A stretch of 31,860 nucleotides of DNA from Gamarada debralockiae (GCA_002803225.1 NXFV01001829.1:1-31860); one strand, 5' to 3'. Counted from the first letter of the stretch, positions 21,619-31,860 are shown. Made by a program: numbers and translations. The notes: generated from the letters alone by a model not told the origin.

Positions 21619-24344
21619 ATGCCGCCTCAAAACTAGTGCCGTCAGAGTGCGCGGTTAAACCCACCTACCCCCCCCACCCCGCCAAGTCCACAGCGAATTG
21701 CTCCTTCGAATGTGACCGAAAGACGCCGCCAAAGGGCAAGAGGGTCTTAGAGACAGAGCAAGGCATAGCGGGTAGACGAGATATACTAATTCATAAGGAA
21801 AAAAGACATTACGTTGCGAGAATTCATCTAGGTCTACGTCACAACTCAAGGTTCTGGTGGCTACGGGGAACGCCCTGCCACGCGGGCCAGACGGCTTGCG
21901 GAAGCTATCTATGGTCAACCAGAGGTCTTAGATGTATTGCGAGAACATCCTACATCTGGTACGGCAGGAATTGTTACTGTAAAGGCGCTGAGGAAGGAAA
22001 TAAAGGCGCTAGAAGAGGCCGGAGAGATGTTTAGTGCCTACTGGGTCGACCGTGGACAACCGGAGGCTGCATAGACTAGTCTCGGGCAGGACGAACAGCT
22101 TGTGGAGAGCCAAAAACTCGAGGACTACGAAGTTCTTCTTAGAGATATGTAGTTTGAGCGAATGTATAAGGAAGTCATCACTCGCGCTCCGATACTATAT
22201 GGACTGCTCGGTGGACTCATGGCGCCTAAGACAGAGAGGAAAGACCGAGTACCGCGAGACCCATCTAAATTCAACTATAGGATAGCGATGATCACGTCGA
22301 TTCTCTGCTATTCTCGAGCCTTGGAAGGTAGTAACAAGTTTCCCCGCGCCTTTAGTGCCTTTCTTTACTCCAATAGCGTGAAACGACGTCTTTTAGACCT
22401 ATTTCACCGATTTGGGTTCTGCGAAGGCTATAAAGGTATCCACAAGCATCTTGAAACTATGGCAGAACAAGCAAAGGCATCTTTATCGTCACTCGGCATA
22501 GACGTCGACTGATTGTGAGTAGGGAACAGTCCGTCGATATAGCCAGCAGTTAGATACCTGTGTTGTGTATAACAATTTCGACTATTGAGAAGGCGTCAAG
22601 TATCAGCTTATTTCAAACCACGCAGAAATGCGCTTTGTGACCACGGGCAAGGTTTTCAAAGGCGCCGATATCCCCCTAGGTGGATTGAAGAAGTTAATGC
22701 TGCACTGCGAGGTTCCACTTATAATAGAGGATCTCCTATACTCTCTTGGTGTAGCAGTATACGATGAGACGGCCGCCAAGATTAATACCTACTTTATTGC
22801 GGAGGCAATTCGAATAGTATATCCAAAATTAGTCAAATCTATCTTCTTTAACTTCGATATCCCTTACCCCTCTATACTAGCAGTCGAGTTACTCGAGCCT
22901 CGAAAGACAGACAGCAAGACGCTTGGCCCGATTCTCTTCAATAAAGGTACACTAGATGGCTCCTACGAGGTCATAGAGAGTATCTACAAGCATCAGTTCA
23001 AACTAAATGATGCGGAATTTGACGACCGTCTATTCTTGGCATTCGGAGATCAGAAAACCTCTTTACTTGTCCGATCTATGCAGGCTGAACAGGTTGATAC
23101 ATCTGCAGTATACGACCGAAAAGACTAGCTGATAGGAGTCACTGCTCTCTTTTACTTGCGGATGAATTTCCTCTGGCTTATACAAAGGTTACGGAAATAT
23201 AGAATAGCAGGATGCTTTAACACTCTATCATAATATCAATTTCTAGGGACGCAAGAATATTCCCGTAGACCGTGCGGCCTTCTAGGTTCTCGAGGAGCTA
23301 GTACTTTATAGTTTTGACGCCCGGGTTATCGGCCTTCTTTACACCCGACTTGAGCAATACAGCATCGATACTTTAGAACAGGATAAGGTTGACAAGGCAA
23401 TTCAAGATATAAATCTAAAAGATTTTATGGATTTAGTGGAAGATATTCGCAGATTAGCTTTTGGACCGAAAGCCTAGCGACTATCCAAGGAGAAGTACGC
23501 TAATAACACCGTTGATAAGGAGTTCCTTAGTCATGCTCGATACCTTCAACAGATGATTATTTACAAGACTTTGAAGTACGGCATTAAGAATGGAGATATA
23601 GGACTTATCGATCGAGTTATTGGCGTGTATTGCTTTTACTTCGAGGGAACTGGACAATCAAATTACGTATTTGAGATACTCTATTTAAAGCGGCTCACTA
23701 GTACCAGAGCTTGTGACAAGGAGCTCCGGCGCGCAATACTCTCGAATAGCTTAGTTAATCCACATAGTCATCGGGATACCTAGTAGGAAGTCGATTGTAG
23801 CCTTAAGTATTTGAACCTAGAGCTAAAAAGAGAGCTTTGGGCCCGTCGAATGTCGACTTTTGGATTAGATGCTTTGTTCAAGACTATATTGTTAACAGCA
23901 GAATATACTGTTTGTCTACGGAAGGCTATCGAGAAGGCATTTGCTTGGAATAGTAACTCCTCACATACTATACCCTCTCTAGTGGATAATATTCATACAT
24001 TAGCGTTCAAGTTGGCATGCGACTCGATTAAATTATATGACGGCGGTAGGGAGGCAAGACACCAAGCGCCAGACATACATACGATCGGCCTCGAAAAAGT
24101 AGCAACAAAAAAACTAGAAGTGTTCAATACAAAAGTCATAAGGGATAAAGATTAAATAATAGTGCTACCTTATAAGAGAAGAATAGTCACCGCTGATCTG
24201 GATCCCAATAGTAACGCGATGGCGATATTAGTATGTATATTCTAATAAAGCTTCTAGTCTGGTGCTAATCTATATCCACAGCCCTTGGAAGACGGAGATA
24301 AAGCCGATGAATAGGGTTTACCTTTAGATATCGAGTCGGAATAA
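21619..24344 (+). pseudogene. DUF6589-domain protein, probable transposase, pseudogene
   Basis: The frame starts at ATG 21619 with a Pro-rich N-terminus. The diagnostic region is 22550-23190: VVYNNFDY-EGVKYQ, NHAEMRFVTTG, YFIAEAIRIVYPK, GTLDGSYEVIESIYKHQF, FGDQKTSLLVRSMQAEQV and YDRKD-LIGVTALF, closely following DUF6589 proteins as I remember them. A C-terminal block runs to 24155. A clean intron 24231-24281 (GTATGT, GCTAAT, CACAG) leads to a last exon ending at 24344. Premature stops: 21634, 21748, 21766, 21787, 21829, 22072, 22150, 22510, 22586, 23126, 23283, 23475, 23781, 23784, 24153 and 24312. The frame changes near 22515-22543 and 23190-23246; either could be an intron, but the sites are poor. 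The first Asp (YDN in relatives) is Asn here. Known: DUF6589 is widespread in fungi without assigned function. Calling it the transposase is inference. Confidence 0.8.
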
Positions 24345-24350
24345 ACTGAT

Positions 24351-27300
24351 CTATACCTCCCACTCTTTGTACTGATAACGCTTGTTCTTCCCTTTCTCGC
24401 TACGAGGGCTTCGCCTTGTATTGGAGTCTAGAACGCCGAGTGCAACTCGTTTGGCCACTACCGCTTCCTCTCGGCTCGACGCGGGACGTTTTGATAACTG
24501 ACTGTTATCACCTATAGCAGGGGCCTTACTTTCACTTTCCTTGAAAATACTAGATACTAGAAAAGAGCGAGCTATGTCTGTGGTGAATATCGTAGACTCG
24601 CCCGTGGACGTAGATAATAAGTTGAATAGTTCTCCGGATATTAATCGGTTAGGTAGATAGGGGGAGTATAACACTGAATTCTCTCGTGCCCGAGTAATGA
24701 CTTGCTTTAACGAGGAAATATATTCGTCTCTCTTACGTAGGAAGGATGCTCTTCGTTCTTGATCAAGAGTTATTGGAATCTTTGCTTCGATAGACACGCT
24801 TCTTCCTCGAGACATTTGCTGCTTAATGGCCATCGGAGTCTCTGTTCTAGTAGGCACTTCTTGTTCTTAAGCCGTGCGGTACTTAGGAGTCATCGGAGTC
24901 TGTGTTTCGACTGACACTCTTTGTTCTTAGGACCTTTGCTGCTTGGCGATGACAGGAGCTCGTCCCTTGGGGGATGCTCTTCCTTGGGATAGTTTTTTAG
25001 TAATGGCAATAGGTTGTCTTTCTAGCTGTGCTCGGGTAGGTGGACATAGAGAACATAGTACTAAATTTTCTCTTGCCCGTGCAATGATTCGTTCTAGCGA
25101 GGAGGTATACTCTTCTCGCTCACGCAAGAATAACGCTCTTCGTTCTTGATTAGGAGTATTCGAAGTCTCTCTTTTGGCAGGTACTTCTCGTTCTTGAGCC
25201 GTGCGGTACTTAGGAGTCATTGGAGTCTCTGCTTCAACACTTACTCTTCTTTCTTGGGACATTTGCTGCTTAGTGGTGAGAGGAGCTTGTCTCTTAAGTG
25301 ATGCTCTTCGTCGAGACAGCTGTTCAGTGGTGATTTCAGGTTCAGTTGACAGTGGCGCTCGGTTTGGCGGACACGGAGAATATAAGGCTGAACTCTCCCT
25401 TGCACGAGCAATAACTCGATATAGCGAAGAAATATACTCATCTCTCTCCCGCAGGAATAATATGCTTTTTTCTTGTTGCGCAGGATCCTTAACTACGACG
25501 GGAGTTCGTCTTTCTGATGATGCCCTCCGATCTTATGACATGGAAACTTTAGCTATAGCTGCAGTTCCTAGCCTGCTAGCTCCCGGCTAGTTCCTCACTA
25601 CATAGGACTTGATATCGTTAAACTCTTGAAAGAGTTTATCGCAATAGTCTTTCAACCAAGTTGATTTCACAAACTTCTTTAACTCATCGGCCGAGCGAAT
25701 GTTCGCGTACTTTGTAGATAATGATATCCATTCGCCCTTCTACGTAAGTAGCCGCACAGAAATCTCAGGCTTTACCAGCTGATGTGCCGAATTGACAACG
25801 TTATCTCCCCAGTGGACTAGGCGGTCATAAAACGCTCCCGATGCCGTTCCAGCCTGTAGCTTCCGAAGACTAAGGGCAATATCCCATGGGAAAGGTACGG
25901 TCCGGAATAGGTGAAGATTATATACATTATAACACTCCTCTGGTTCTGGAGCAGCTAGTCTAGATGTCGGGTCCGACAAATTCTCTTGCAGCCAATCCAT
26001 TAGGACTTAGCGTAAGCATGTGGATCGATTGACAAGATTGAATAGCGCAAGAGAGTTATTGTACAACTCTATTCGGCGCTCTCTCTCTGTTTTGCGTCTA
26101 CGCTGCTGCTCTGGCACGTCACAGTCAATGTCGCCTAGAGCAATATCCGATTCATCGTCTGGAAAATCACTATCCGCTCCTGCTTCAGCAGAGTATGACT
26201 GAGCCAACTTGCTTATGCCGGAAGGCCGTCTCAATGACGACGGCGTCTGGCTGGTGGGAAGCATCGCCCTCGCCGCTGAAGTGATCCTGTCACCTATAGC
26301 CCAACTTTCTACCAGGAAGATAGCCTCTCCTTTGATGCCAGCCATTCTAGCTGCACGACCAAACCGTTGGATAAGGACGCACAAGAGCCGGTCCAGAGGG
26401 AAGCCATACTAGACAACTCGTTTGACATCGGAGAGATCTACTCCCGTCCCCAATGATTCTGTGGCCACTATAATTCGAATCTTGGAATCCGCCTTCAAGA
26501 ACTCCTCGTATATGGTATTCTTATCATTTAGAGTAGTATGTGAGTGGTAGGCTTGGATAATCTGTCTACAATCCCGATCTTTAATAACCCCGGCTAATAG
26601 TTTCTGTAGCCACTCACGCAGACATTCCGCATATCTTTAGATATCGCGTCGGGAGTCTATAAAGATCACAGTCTTCGGAATCCTCTCTGGTGTTAGCAAG
26701 CCATCTGTCATTGTATGTAGGAGAACGAAGAACAGACTTGTGAATCTCTTCGTTGTTCGTGGCTGGATTGTCTCGACGATCAACTTAATCTCCGGCCGGT
26801 CGACGGACGATCGAAAGAATTCGCAGCTGGGTTGGAAGCCCGTCATCTTCCTCGCAATATCCAACGTCGTCTAGTCCAAGGTGGCAGAGCAACCAAACCA
26901 AGGGATATCTCCTCCTAACCTTCGACGGAGGAGAGAAAGTTGCGCATATTGTGGACGGATACCACTGCCCCATAGGGCCACCAAATGGAGTTCATCCACA
27001 GCCATGACAGAGACGCGCCTCTTAAAGGACGGGTTCCTTGCTATCGACTGAAACCAACCGGCTGCGACCTCTGGACCCATGATGAGGTAAGTATACACCC
27101 CCATCTCAATGTCTTGTGCCAATGCATCAGTCTTATCCGTCCTGCCATTGATAAACACCGATCTCGCGCCAGGGAGCCTTTGGATCTTGATGGACTGCTC
27201 TTGTCCAATTCGATCCAACGGGATGATGATAAGGCCGATGCCACCGCGACAAAACAATGGCGCTGCCTGGAATATGACGCTCTTGCCGAAAGATGTCTTG

Positions 27301-27563
27301 GCTGCAAGGAGCAGATCTTCCTTCTTGAAAACTAAATGCCATATGGCATCTACCTGCTTCTGTCGAGGCTCGAACGGATAGAGATGACGCTGCAGACCTG
27401 CCCGAATGATGCCCTTCTGCACTTCGCTAGACGCGTGTTTTGCCTTCTCGACCAGACCCTATATAGCCAGTATACTCGTGGTGTTATCGGCATCATGAAC
27501 GAGATCTCTCGTGTCGTTCGTAGTCTCTCGTCGCTGTCTTCGAATGCTCGCCTTGTTTCGCAT
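24351..27563 (-). pseudogene. RecQ-like DNA helicase with repeated tail, pseudogene
   Basis: A single minus-strand frame of 1,071 codons from ATG 27563, without any indel. Helicase motifs in order: PRQKQVDAIW (Q-motif region), AAKTSFGKSVIFQ (Walker A), LIIIPLDRIGQEQ (Ia), VMAVDELHLV then WGSGIRPQYAQL (motif II and the RecQ-type following segment), GCSATLD (III), KTVIFIDSRRD (IV), IIVATESLGTGVDLSDVKRVV (V) and LIQRFGRAARM (VI). The C-terminal third holds three copies of a charged, probably coiled-coil block in Ser/Thr-rich linkers. There is no classical RecQ zinc, winged-helix or HRDC domain that I can see. Premature stops at 27459, 26871, 26637, 26409, 26007, 25740, 25587, 25533, 24927 and 24867 are all TAG or TAA. 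Known: such helicases unwind 3'-5'. Inference: a transposition or replication helper, inactivated by point mutation only. Confidence 0.88.
24640..25480 (-). repeat. Three tandem coding repeats in the helicase tail
   Basis: A block reading QERRA-FLRERDEYISSL then VIARAREN-LYSP-PPNR occurs three times on the minus strand, at about 25470-25370, 25150-25045 and 24765-24655. Copies 1 and 2 are spaced by about 327 nt; copy 3 is about 60 nt further away because its linker is longer. A linker segment (VSVEAETPMTPKYRTA) is also duplicated (about 25245 and 24915). In the second linker copy two Gln positions of the first copy are stop codons (24927 and 24867), which shows directly that those stops arose from CAA or CAG. 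Confidence 0.85.
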
Positions 27564-27959
27564 AGAAAGTATAAGCACAACTGTGCCTAATAACGCAATC
27601 AACACGTAAATCCCGACCTAGGAAACCATTATACAATATCTGTTGACATTCCGCTGATCTTTAGTAGTGTTTCTCTAGGCCTCTTTGGCCTTAAAAGGAG
27701 GGAACGGTGGTTGGATAACGATTTTGACGCGGCCTAGTGTACCACATATTAGCGTTTTCCGCAAGACACAGGTATACGAGGGTAAAACTAATTCGATTTC
27801 TGGATAGAGCATACTTAAATACACAGCCCAGTGAAATTGAAGATAAATACAATTAACTTTGATGGGGTTGTTGATGGATATGCAAAATTGTGATTTTGCT
27901 AGAATCGCGAAAAATACATACAAAATAACTGCAGAGCAGTGTGCGCGTTTGACAGGGAT

Positions 27960-28051
27960 CTCAGGCCATATACAAGAGTAGGTAACATGATCTCGGAACG
28001 GAAGTACCTTTATCCTACTGCCACTAGACTACTCTTGGATTATGGCCTGAG
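27960..28051. repeat. Right subterminal hairpin
   Basis: CTCAGGCCAT (27960-27969) is the reverse complement of 28042-28051, and CAAGAGTAG (27973-27981) pairs with CTACTCTTG (28029-28037). The loop is about 47 nt. It mirrors the left-end structure in arm sequence and position, although the second part of the stem has a different sequence. Confidence 0.82.
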
Positions 28052-28063
28052 TGCCTGAGGTAA
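28042..28063. repeat. Right 22-bp terminal inverted repeat
   Basis: Exact reverse complement of 21349-21370. Confidence 0.92.
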
Positions 28064-28071
28064 ATCACATG
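28064..28071. repeat. Right 8-bp target site duplication
   Basis: ATCACATG, identical in sequence and orientation to 21341-21348. Confidence 0.85.
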
Positions 28072-28563
28072 AGACAATCGATCTCCTAGCAACACGTGAT
28101 CGCCTCACTGGCGGGGCAGGGGGGTCAGGATATAGAAAAGCTTCGCTTAGTTAGCTACAGCTCTCCTTCTCCTTCTCTTCTCTCCTTAGTTTAGTATAGG
28201 CAAATCCACAGTTCATCCTAACCTACAGCTTGAATCGTACGAACCTCTCGTACATACTGTGCGTACTGTCACACTAATGGTCGACGCTTCAATCGTACAC
28301 GCATCGACTGGTTCTCTTGGACAAGTATCCTTCGGCCATACCTTAGATCGAGAGAGGACTTTACATTCCGCAAGCAAGTAAGGCACACTGAAGTAGCGCA
28401 AAAAATTGATTTCATATGGCCAGGCTCCTAAGCTCATCCCAGTCGGTGCTAGCGAAGTCCAAGTTCAAATGGAAGTGGAGCGTATCCATCTCCTGAATCA
28501 TACGGTTTCCAATCCCTAATCTAGTCCAAATTCAAATCTATCCTGCAGTCTAGAATCTAGCTT
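28072..28563. other. Region between transposon and transcription factor gene
   Basis: Holds CT-rich sequence (about 28160-28190) similar in character to the repeat-derived DNA left of the transposon, then the 3' flank of the Zn2Cys6 gene. A 74-codon minus-strand open frame at 28213-28437 has no recognisable content. No supported gene. Confidence 0.45.
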
Positions 28564-31500
28564 CTATTTCTGTCTCTGCTCGTCCCAGCGTTCTGCCATG
28601 CTTAGCAGTTTCTGTTTGATACCTTTAATGAAATTCGTCAACGGATCGTGCCCGAGGAAATTGGCGCAATGACATAAAATCGTCCCGGGGACCTCTAATG
28701 ACACTATAGCGCCGTTCTCATTAGAGAATACCGGCGTTCCTTCTTGGTTGTTAAGATACGCCGTGATCCGTGGGTGATCGGGTGGCAGACCATCCAGTAC
28801 CAAAATTTCCTGTGCCTTCTTACTAACAAGTTCTACATCAGAACTGCTCATAGTATTTGCCCAAGCAATTAAAGCAACGCGATATACAGCCCCTGCCCAC
28901 CAAGGCGGCCTCGTCTGTTCGGGCATAGACCGTATCATGCGCAGTATCTGGCCGCAGTGGACGAAGATTTGTCGAGGGTTCTCAAAATGATGAGGTTGTT
29001 TCCAGCGAGAAGGTTCGATGAATTGCGAAGATTTTTCACCGCGCGCTATTCGCTCGACATCAGGGAAGCTGGTGAGGGTGTTGAGGACGACGAGGTGGTA
29101 TAGAATCATATTTGCGCACGTTGTCGGAGACGCGTCGCCATTGCTGGATGCTGCTGTGGCGGTGTACCACTGTGAAAGATCTCAGAGTTAGCATTGCCAT
29201 TTTAGAGGTGACCCTACAGGGTTCTTCTCGGGAGTTGCGAGATTTGTTTGGAGAGAGATCTATGTCTCGTGACTCCTGCAGCAATCTGGACGTAGAAGGA
29301 AAGACTCAGAGAACACTCACTTTCTGTAGCAGATCGCAGGCTTCGTCAAGACGGACAGATATCAGGACCACAGATGTGTAGCGGCCGGCTTTCGAGCCTG
29401 TCAAAATACCGGCAATACTGAGGCGGATCTGGCTCACTAGACCTTGTAAGCAGCATAGCAACAAACGCATTACGGTGGGCGACACCTCGGGAAGGCTATT
29501 GACGTTTTCGGCCTTCTTGAATAGTGCTATGTATTCACTCAGGGATGGTGGAAAGGTATTGTCGCCACCGCTTTGTAGTGACTCCATACTGTTCTGCTTT
29601 GCAGAAGCAGCTTGCCATATCGTATCGGGGCTTGGAACAGGGGCTTTGAAATCTGCTGTCCACCAGGTCGATGAAAACAGAGTTGAGGGACAATCCTGGA
29701 ACAAGCACATTTCTTGATCAAGGGTTACCCACGAATACGCCAGTCTGGAGTGATGTCAATGCGATTGCTCAGTCTAGTTGGACAATGGATAGATGGACCT
29801 GTTTATTGTCTCTTGTTCCTTCCACTTTTGCCAGCTATAGTCTAGCGATGTGATTTGACAATTTTGCTGGTCTAAGAAATTTGCTTTTGTGAGCATCTGG
29901 TCTGTCAGCTGGTGTATTTTATGAAAGCAGTGAAGGAATAGTTACCTCCAAATACATGGCTTTTTGGTATATTGCAATCTACAGACAATTAGTCCAGTTC
30001 TGAAAGGATGTGAAAGGAGAGTCTTACGTCCATCTGCCATTTATCACCGCTCCATGCCGCAACGGCCACAAAAAGCAGAGCGCATTGCAATAATTGGGGG
30101 TCTGAAACGAGCTTGACGTCTTTGTCGACGAGATGGGATAAGGATATCCGGCAGATCTCGATAAGTCCATGTGCGATCTGGTAAGTGTCACCTGCACCTA
30201 GAGTCATCGCACCAGCAGCTACCATGAGAAGTAGCTTTAAACTGGAGATAATAGCGGCGTTTTCTCCTTCCATCGGGGGATTTGATACTAGGGTCGCTGC
30301 CGATAGAAAAGGGTAGTATGGCTCGTAGCAGCTTAGACAAGCACGAAGAAGGGAGTCCAACACATGGGGTGGTGGGAGGATAAAGAAGGACGCCGTTGGC
30401 TCATTCATCATGAACTCATCACACTTCGAGTTTCTGAGGTCGTGTGTCTTCTGGGTTTTGACAGAGAATTCTTGCATGATGGCCATAAGTTTATCCCTCG
30501 TGCCAGCCAGGAGAGGCTCGATTGCCACTTGGTGGTCGGTTAAGCGACAATCACCTAACGACAAGTTTTGGGAGCTGAGCGCGGCGTAGAGCCTCTCAAG
30601 GTGGCTCTTTGCTGTTCTGGAACAGGAAGCTGAAGGCAAGACGTGGTTACACTGGAAAAGGGGCCATCCTTCTAGCGCCGGGAAAGATGCATCTGCAGAG
30701 TCGCTGGATATTTCTGATGAGGAGCCAGAAGCCATGACGTCGATCATTGGAAAATTGGTATCAGTAGTGAGGCTCATATCTACTGGCGACAACGCATACG
30801 ACGAATATGATCGAGAAGATACGGCGATAGCAATGGGGTCAGTTAATTTATTCATGCCCATGGTTGCGGCATAATCATTGCCGTCCCCAATCTCGTAGTA
30901 TCCTTGAAACATCGATGTGTCTAAGCAGACTTGTTGATTATCTTGGCCAAGATTCGAGTCGAGATACTGCATATCGTCTAAAAACTGGATATTCTGTTGG
31001 CTCTTGTCGGGGAGAAAAGTACCGGCATGAGGTCCACCGAAGTCGAGCTCGAAGCCGCTATTCTCGCCATCTGTATGTTGGTGGCTGATCCCCTTAGACT
31101 CATTCTCGTTTAGTCTTAGTATATCGGATGGGACCGGCTCAGTCGATTTAGATTTTGAAGCTTCGGTGTTCTTGGAGGACTGCTTCCTAGCTCGCGCGGA
31201 GGAACCATTTGACCGACCTGGCCCTCTTTGCGTCAATCTCGTTTGGCATGGGATCTTCCTCCTAACGCATCTCGAGCATGGGAACTGCATTTGGAGTCAT
31301 ACATTAGCACAACAACTTGTATCCTCTGCCATGTTGACTGACCTTCTTCTCGCACTTTGCCTGCAACGTCTCGGAGTCAGTATGCCTGATGGAGATTATG
31401 GGAAGTTGAAATATTATGTATGCCACAAGTTTGTTCCCTCCCGATAGCCCCAGAGTCAAACACGTAGAAATGCTAGAGAAAGAGAAATTGTCTGAGGAAC

Positions 31501-31588
31501 TTACTTTGGCTCTCGCACAGTCAAGGCAGGCCAGAAAAGTGTCAGGTGGCGGCGCTGCATCAGTAGCAGGTGGCGGGGTAGGAGACAT
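28564..31588 (-). CDS. Zn2Cys6 (binuclear zinc cluster) transcription factor, seven exons
   Basis: Exons: 31588-31505, 31360-31343, 31284-30028, 29978-29946, 29896-29799, 29744-29321 and 29169-28564, giving 839 residues in one frame. The zinc cluster is assembled from three exons: CLDCARAK, then the 18-nt exon AKCEKK, then FPCSRCVRRKIPC, with Cys at 21, 24, 31, 37, 40 and 47 (CX2CX6CX5CX2CX6C). A basic linker follows (RARKQSSKN), then a long Ser/Asp-rich part. The regulatory half includes PPPHVLDSLLRACLSCYEPYYPFL and, after splicing, RLAYSWVTLDQEMCLFQDCPS, typical of the fungal-specific middle homology region. All donors are GT and most are GTAAG or GTGAG; the donor at 29798 (GTCCAT) is atypical but required by the frame. 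Known: such factors bind CGG-type sites and often control secondary-metabolite or catabolic clusters. The target genes are not in this window. Exon 5's exact acceptor is the least certain junction. Confidence 0.87.
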
Positions 31589-31839
31589 GATAAGCGATTA
31601 CAATCGAAGCTGTTTGCGTTCCTTTCTTCATCTGTTATGGAGAAATGTTCAAGCTGGTAGGACGTTCAAGTAAGTATTTGATATGTATGATGTTCACGAA
31701 TTAAGGTCTAGTTATCATTTCCTTTGTCAACGGCGCCTCCGTGAAAGTGGTGCTATCGCATAACCTGTCGTATGCTACCTGCCTTAAGAACCAGGCATGA
31801 ACTGCTTCGGATAGCTATTGAATTGGTCGAGAAACCTTG
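31589..31839. other. Upstream region of the transcription factor gene
   Basis: Probable promoter and 5' UTR of the Zn2Cys6 gene. No coding content is recognised before the homopolymer at the window end. Confidence 0.5.
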
Positions 31840-31860
31840 CCCCCCCCCCCCCCCCCCCCC
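31840..31860. other. Run of 21 C at the window edge
   Basis: A pure C homopolymer ends the window. It is not a telomere repeat (fungal telomeres are usually TTAGGG/CCCTAA). Most likely a contig-end sequencing artefact, although a real homopolymer cannot be excluded. Confidence 0.7.

Larger units (their letters stand above)
21349..28063. mobile_element. 6.7-kb DNA transposon with DUF6589 and RecQ-like helicase genes
   Basis: Seen: 22-bp perfect terminal inverted repeats (21349-21370 and 28042-28063, outer bases TTACCTCAGG), an 8-bp direct duplication ATCACATG at both outer borders, and subterminal inverted repeats near each end. Two convergent genes fill the inside, DUF6589 on + and a helicase on -, meeting tail to tail near 24345-24351. 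Length 6,715 bp. Known: 8-bp duplications occur in hAT and some other superfamilies, but neither protein resembles a hAT transposase, and I see no RNA-directed polymerase, so it is not a retroelement. Inference: DUF6589 is the likely transposase, with the helicase an accessory. Some fungal superfamilies with helicases (Academ-type) are a comparison worth making; I cannot assign one. Both genes are dead here, so this copy is not autonomous. Confidence 0.85.

Noticed and set aside
24351..27563. Idea that TAG/TAA are read as Gln in the 6.7-kb element (recoding)
   Set aside because: All ten helicase stops fit Gln positions and many Trp codons are intact. However, the DUF6589 gene has TGA stops too, one TAG (23126) sits where relatives have Trp, and the genome's other genes use normal stops. 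RIP-type mutation explains it more simply.
24351..27563. Telomere-linked RecQ helicase marking a chromosome end
   Set aside because: The gene lies inside inverted repeats with a target duplication, and the window shows no TTAGGG/CCCTAA repeats; the terminal C run is not telomeric.
21349..28063. hAT transposon because of the 8-bp duplication
   Set aside because: Neither encoded protein shows hAT transposase motifs; the duplication length alone is not diagnostic.
21301..28100. Imperfect direct repeat GATCT..AGCAAC..GTG on both sides of the 6.7-kb element
   Set aside because: Short, gapped and at different distances from the two ends (about 26 versus 8 bp); not enough to claim a longer duplication.
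1..31860. CRISPR arrays, operons, ribosome binding sites
   Set aside because: The window is eukaryotic; no regularly spaced repeats are present and genes have introns and individual promoters.

Overview
This window is nuclear DNA from a filamentous ascomycete (Pezizomycotina). The evidence is gene content (HET-domain, STAND/NACHT-ankyrin, Zn2Cys6 and DUF6589 families), short introns of about 46-151 nt with GTAAGT/GTGAGT donors and CTGAC or CTAAT branch sites, and many C-to-T/G-to-A type stop codons of the kind left by repeat-induced point mutation (RIP). A leotiomycete is my guess from the flavour of the proteins, not something I could test.

Layout. 0.2-0.8 kb: remnant of a HET-domain incompatibility gene (+). 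3.0-4.0 kb: intact two-exon DJ-1/PfpI-like gene (-). 5.0-6.8 kb: broken type-B carboxylesterase (+). 7.5-9.7 kb: broken STAND-like N-terminus plus ankyrin gene (-). 10.5-11.4 kb: fragment of a HET-type C-terminal region (+). 12.1-13.4 kb: complete but dead Tc1/mariner element with TA target duplication. 13.5-14.1 kb: intact F-box-like gene (-), for which I propose a second exon. 14.7-15.6 kb: intact three-exon gene (+) with a His/Cys pattern like PPPDE/LRAT-type cysteine hydrolases. 16.6-20.4 kb: broken NACHT-ankyrin gene (+). 20.6-21.3 kb: repeat-derived DNA with an LTR-like look. 21.35-28.06 kb: a 6,715-bp DNA transposon. 28.6-31.6 kb: intact seven-exon Zn2Cys6 transcription factor (-). The window ends in 21 C.

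The most interesting object is the 6.7-kb element. It has 22-bp perfect terminal inverted repeats, an 8-bp direct duplication (ATCACATG) next to both ends, a hairpin-forming inverted repeat just inside each end, and two convergent genes filling the interior: a DUF6589 protein on + and a RecQ-like helicase with a three-fold repeated tail on -. Both genes are killed by in-frame stops; the helicase frame has ten premature stops and no indel in 1,071 codons. The arrangement suggests that DUF6589 is the transposase of a helicase-carrying transposon family.

The rest reads as an accessory, fast-evolving region. Four allorecognition/NLR-type genes are all dead and interspersed with transposons, while five or fewer ordinary genes (DJ-1-like, F-box-like, PPPDE-like, Zn2Cys6 factor) stay intact. 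The intact genes do not form an obvious pathway. The transcription factor may belong to genes beyond the right edge.
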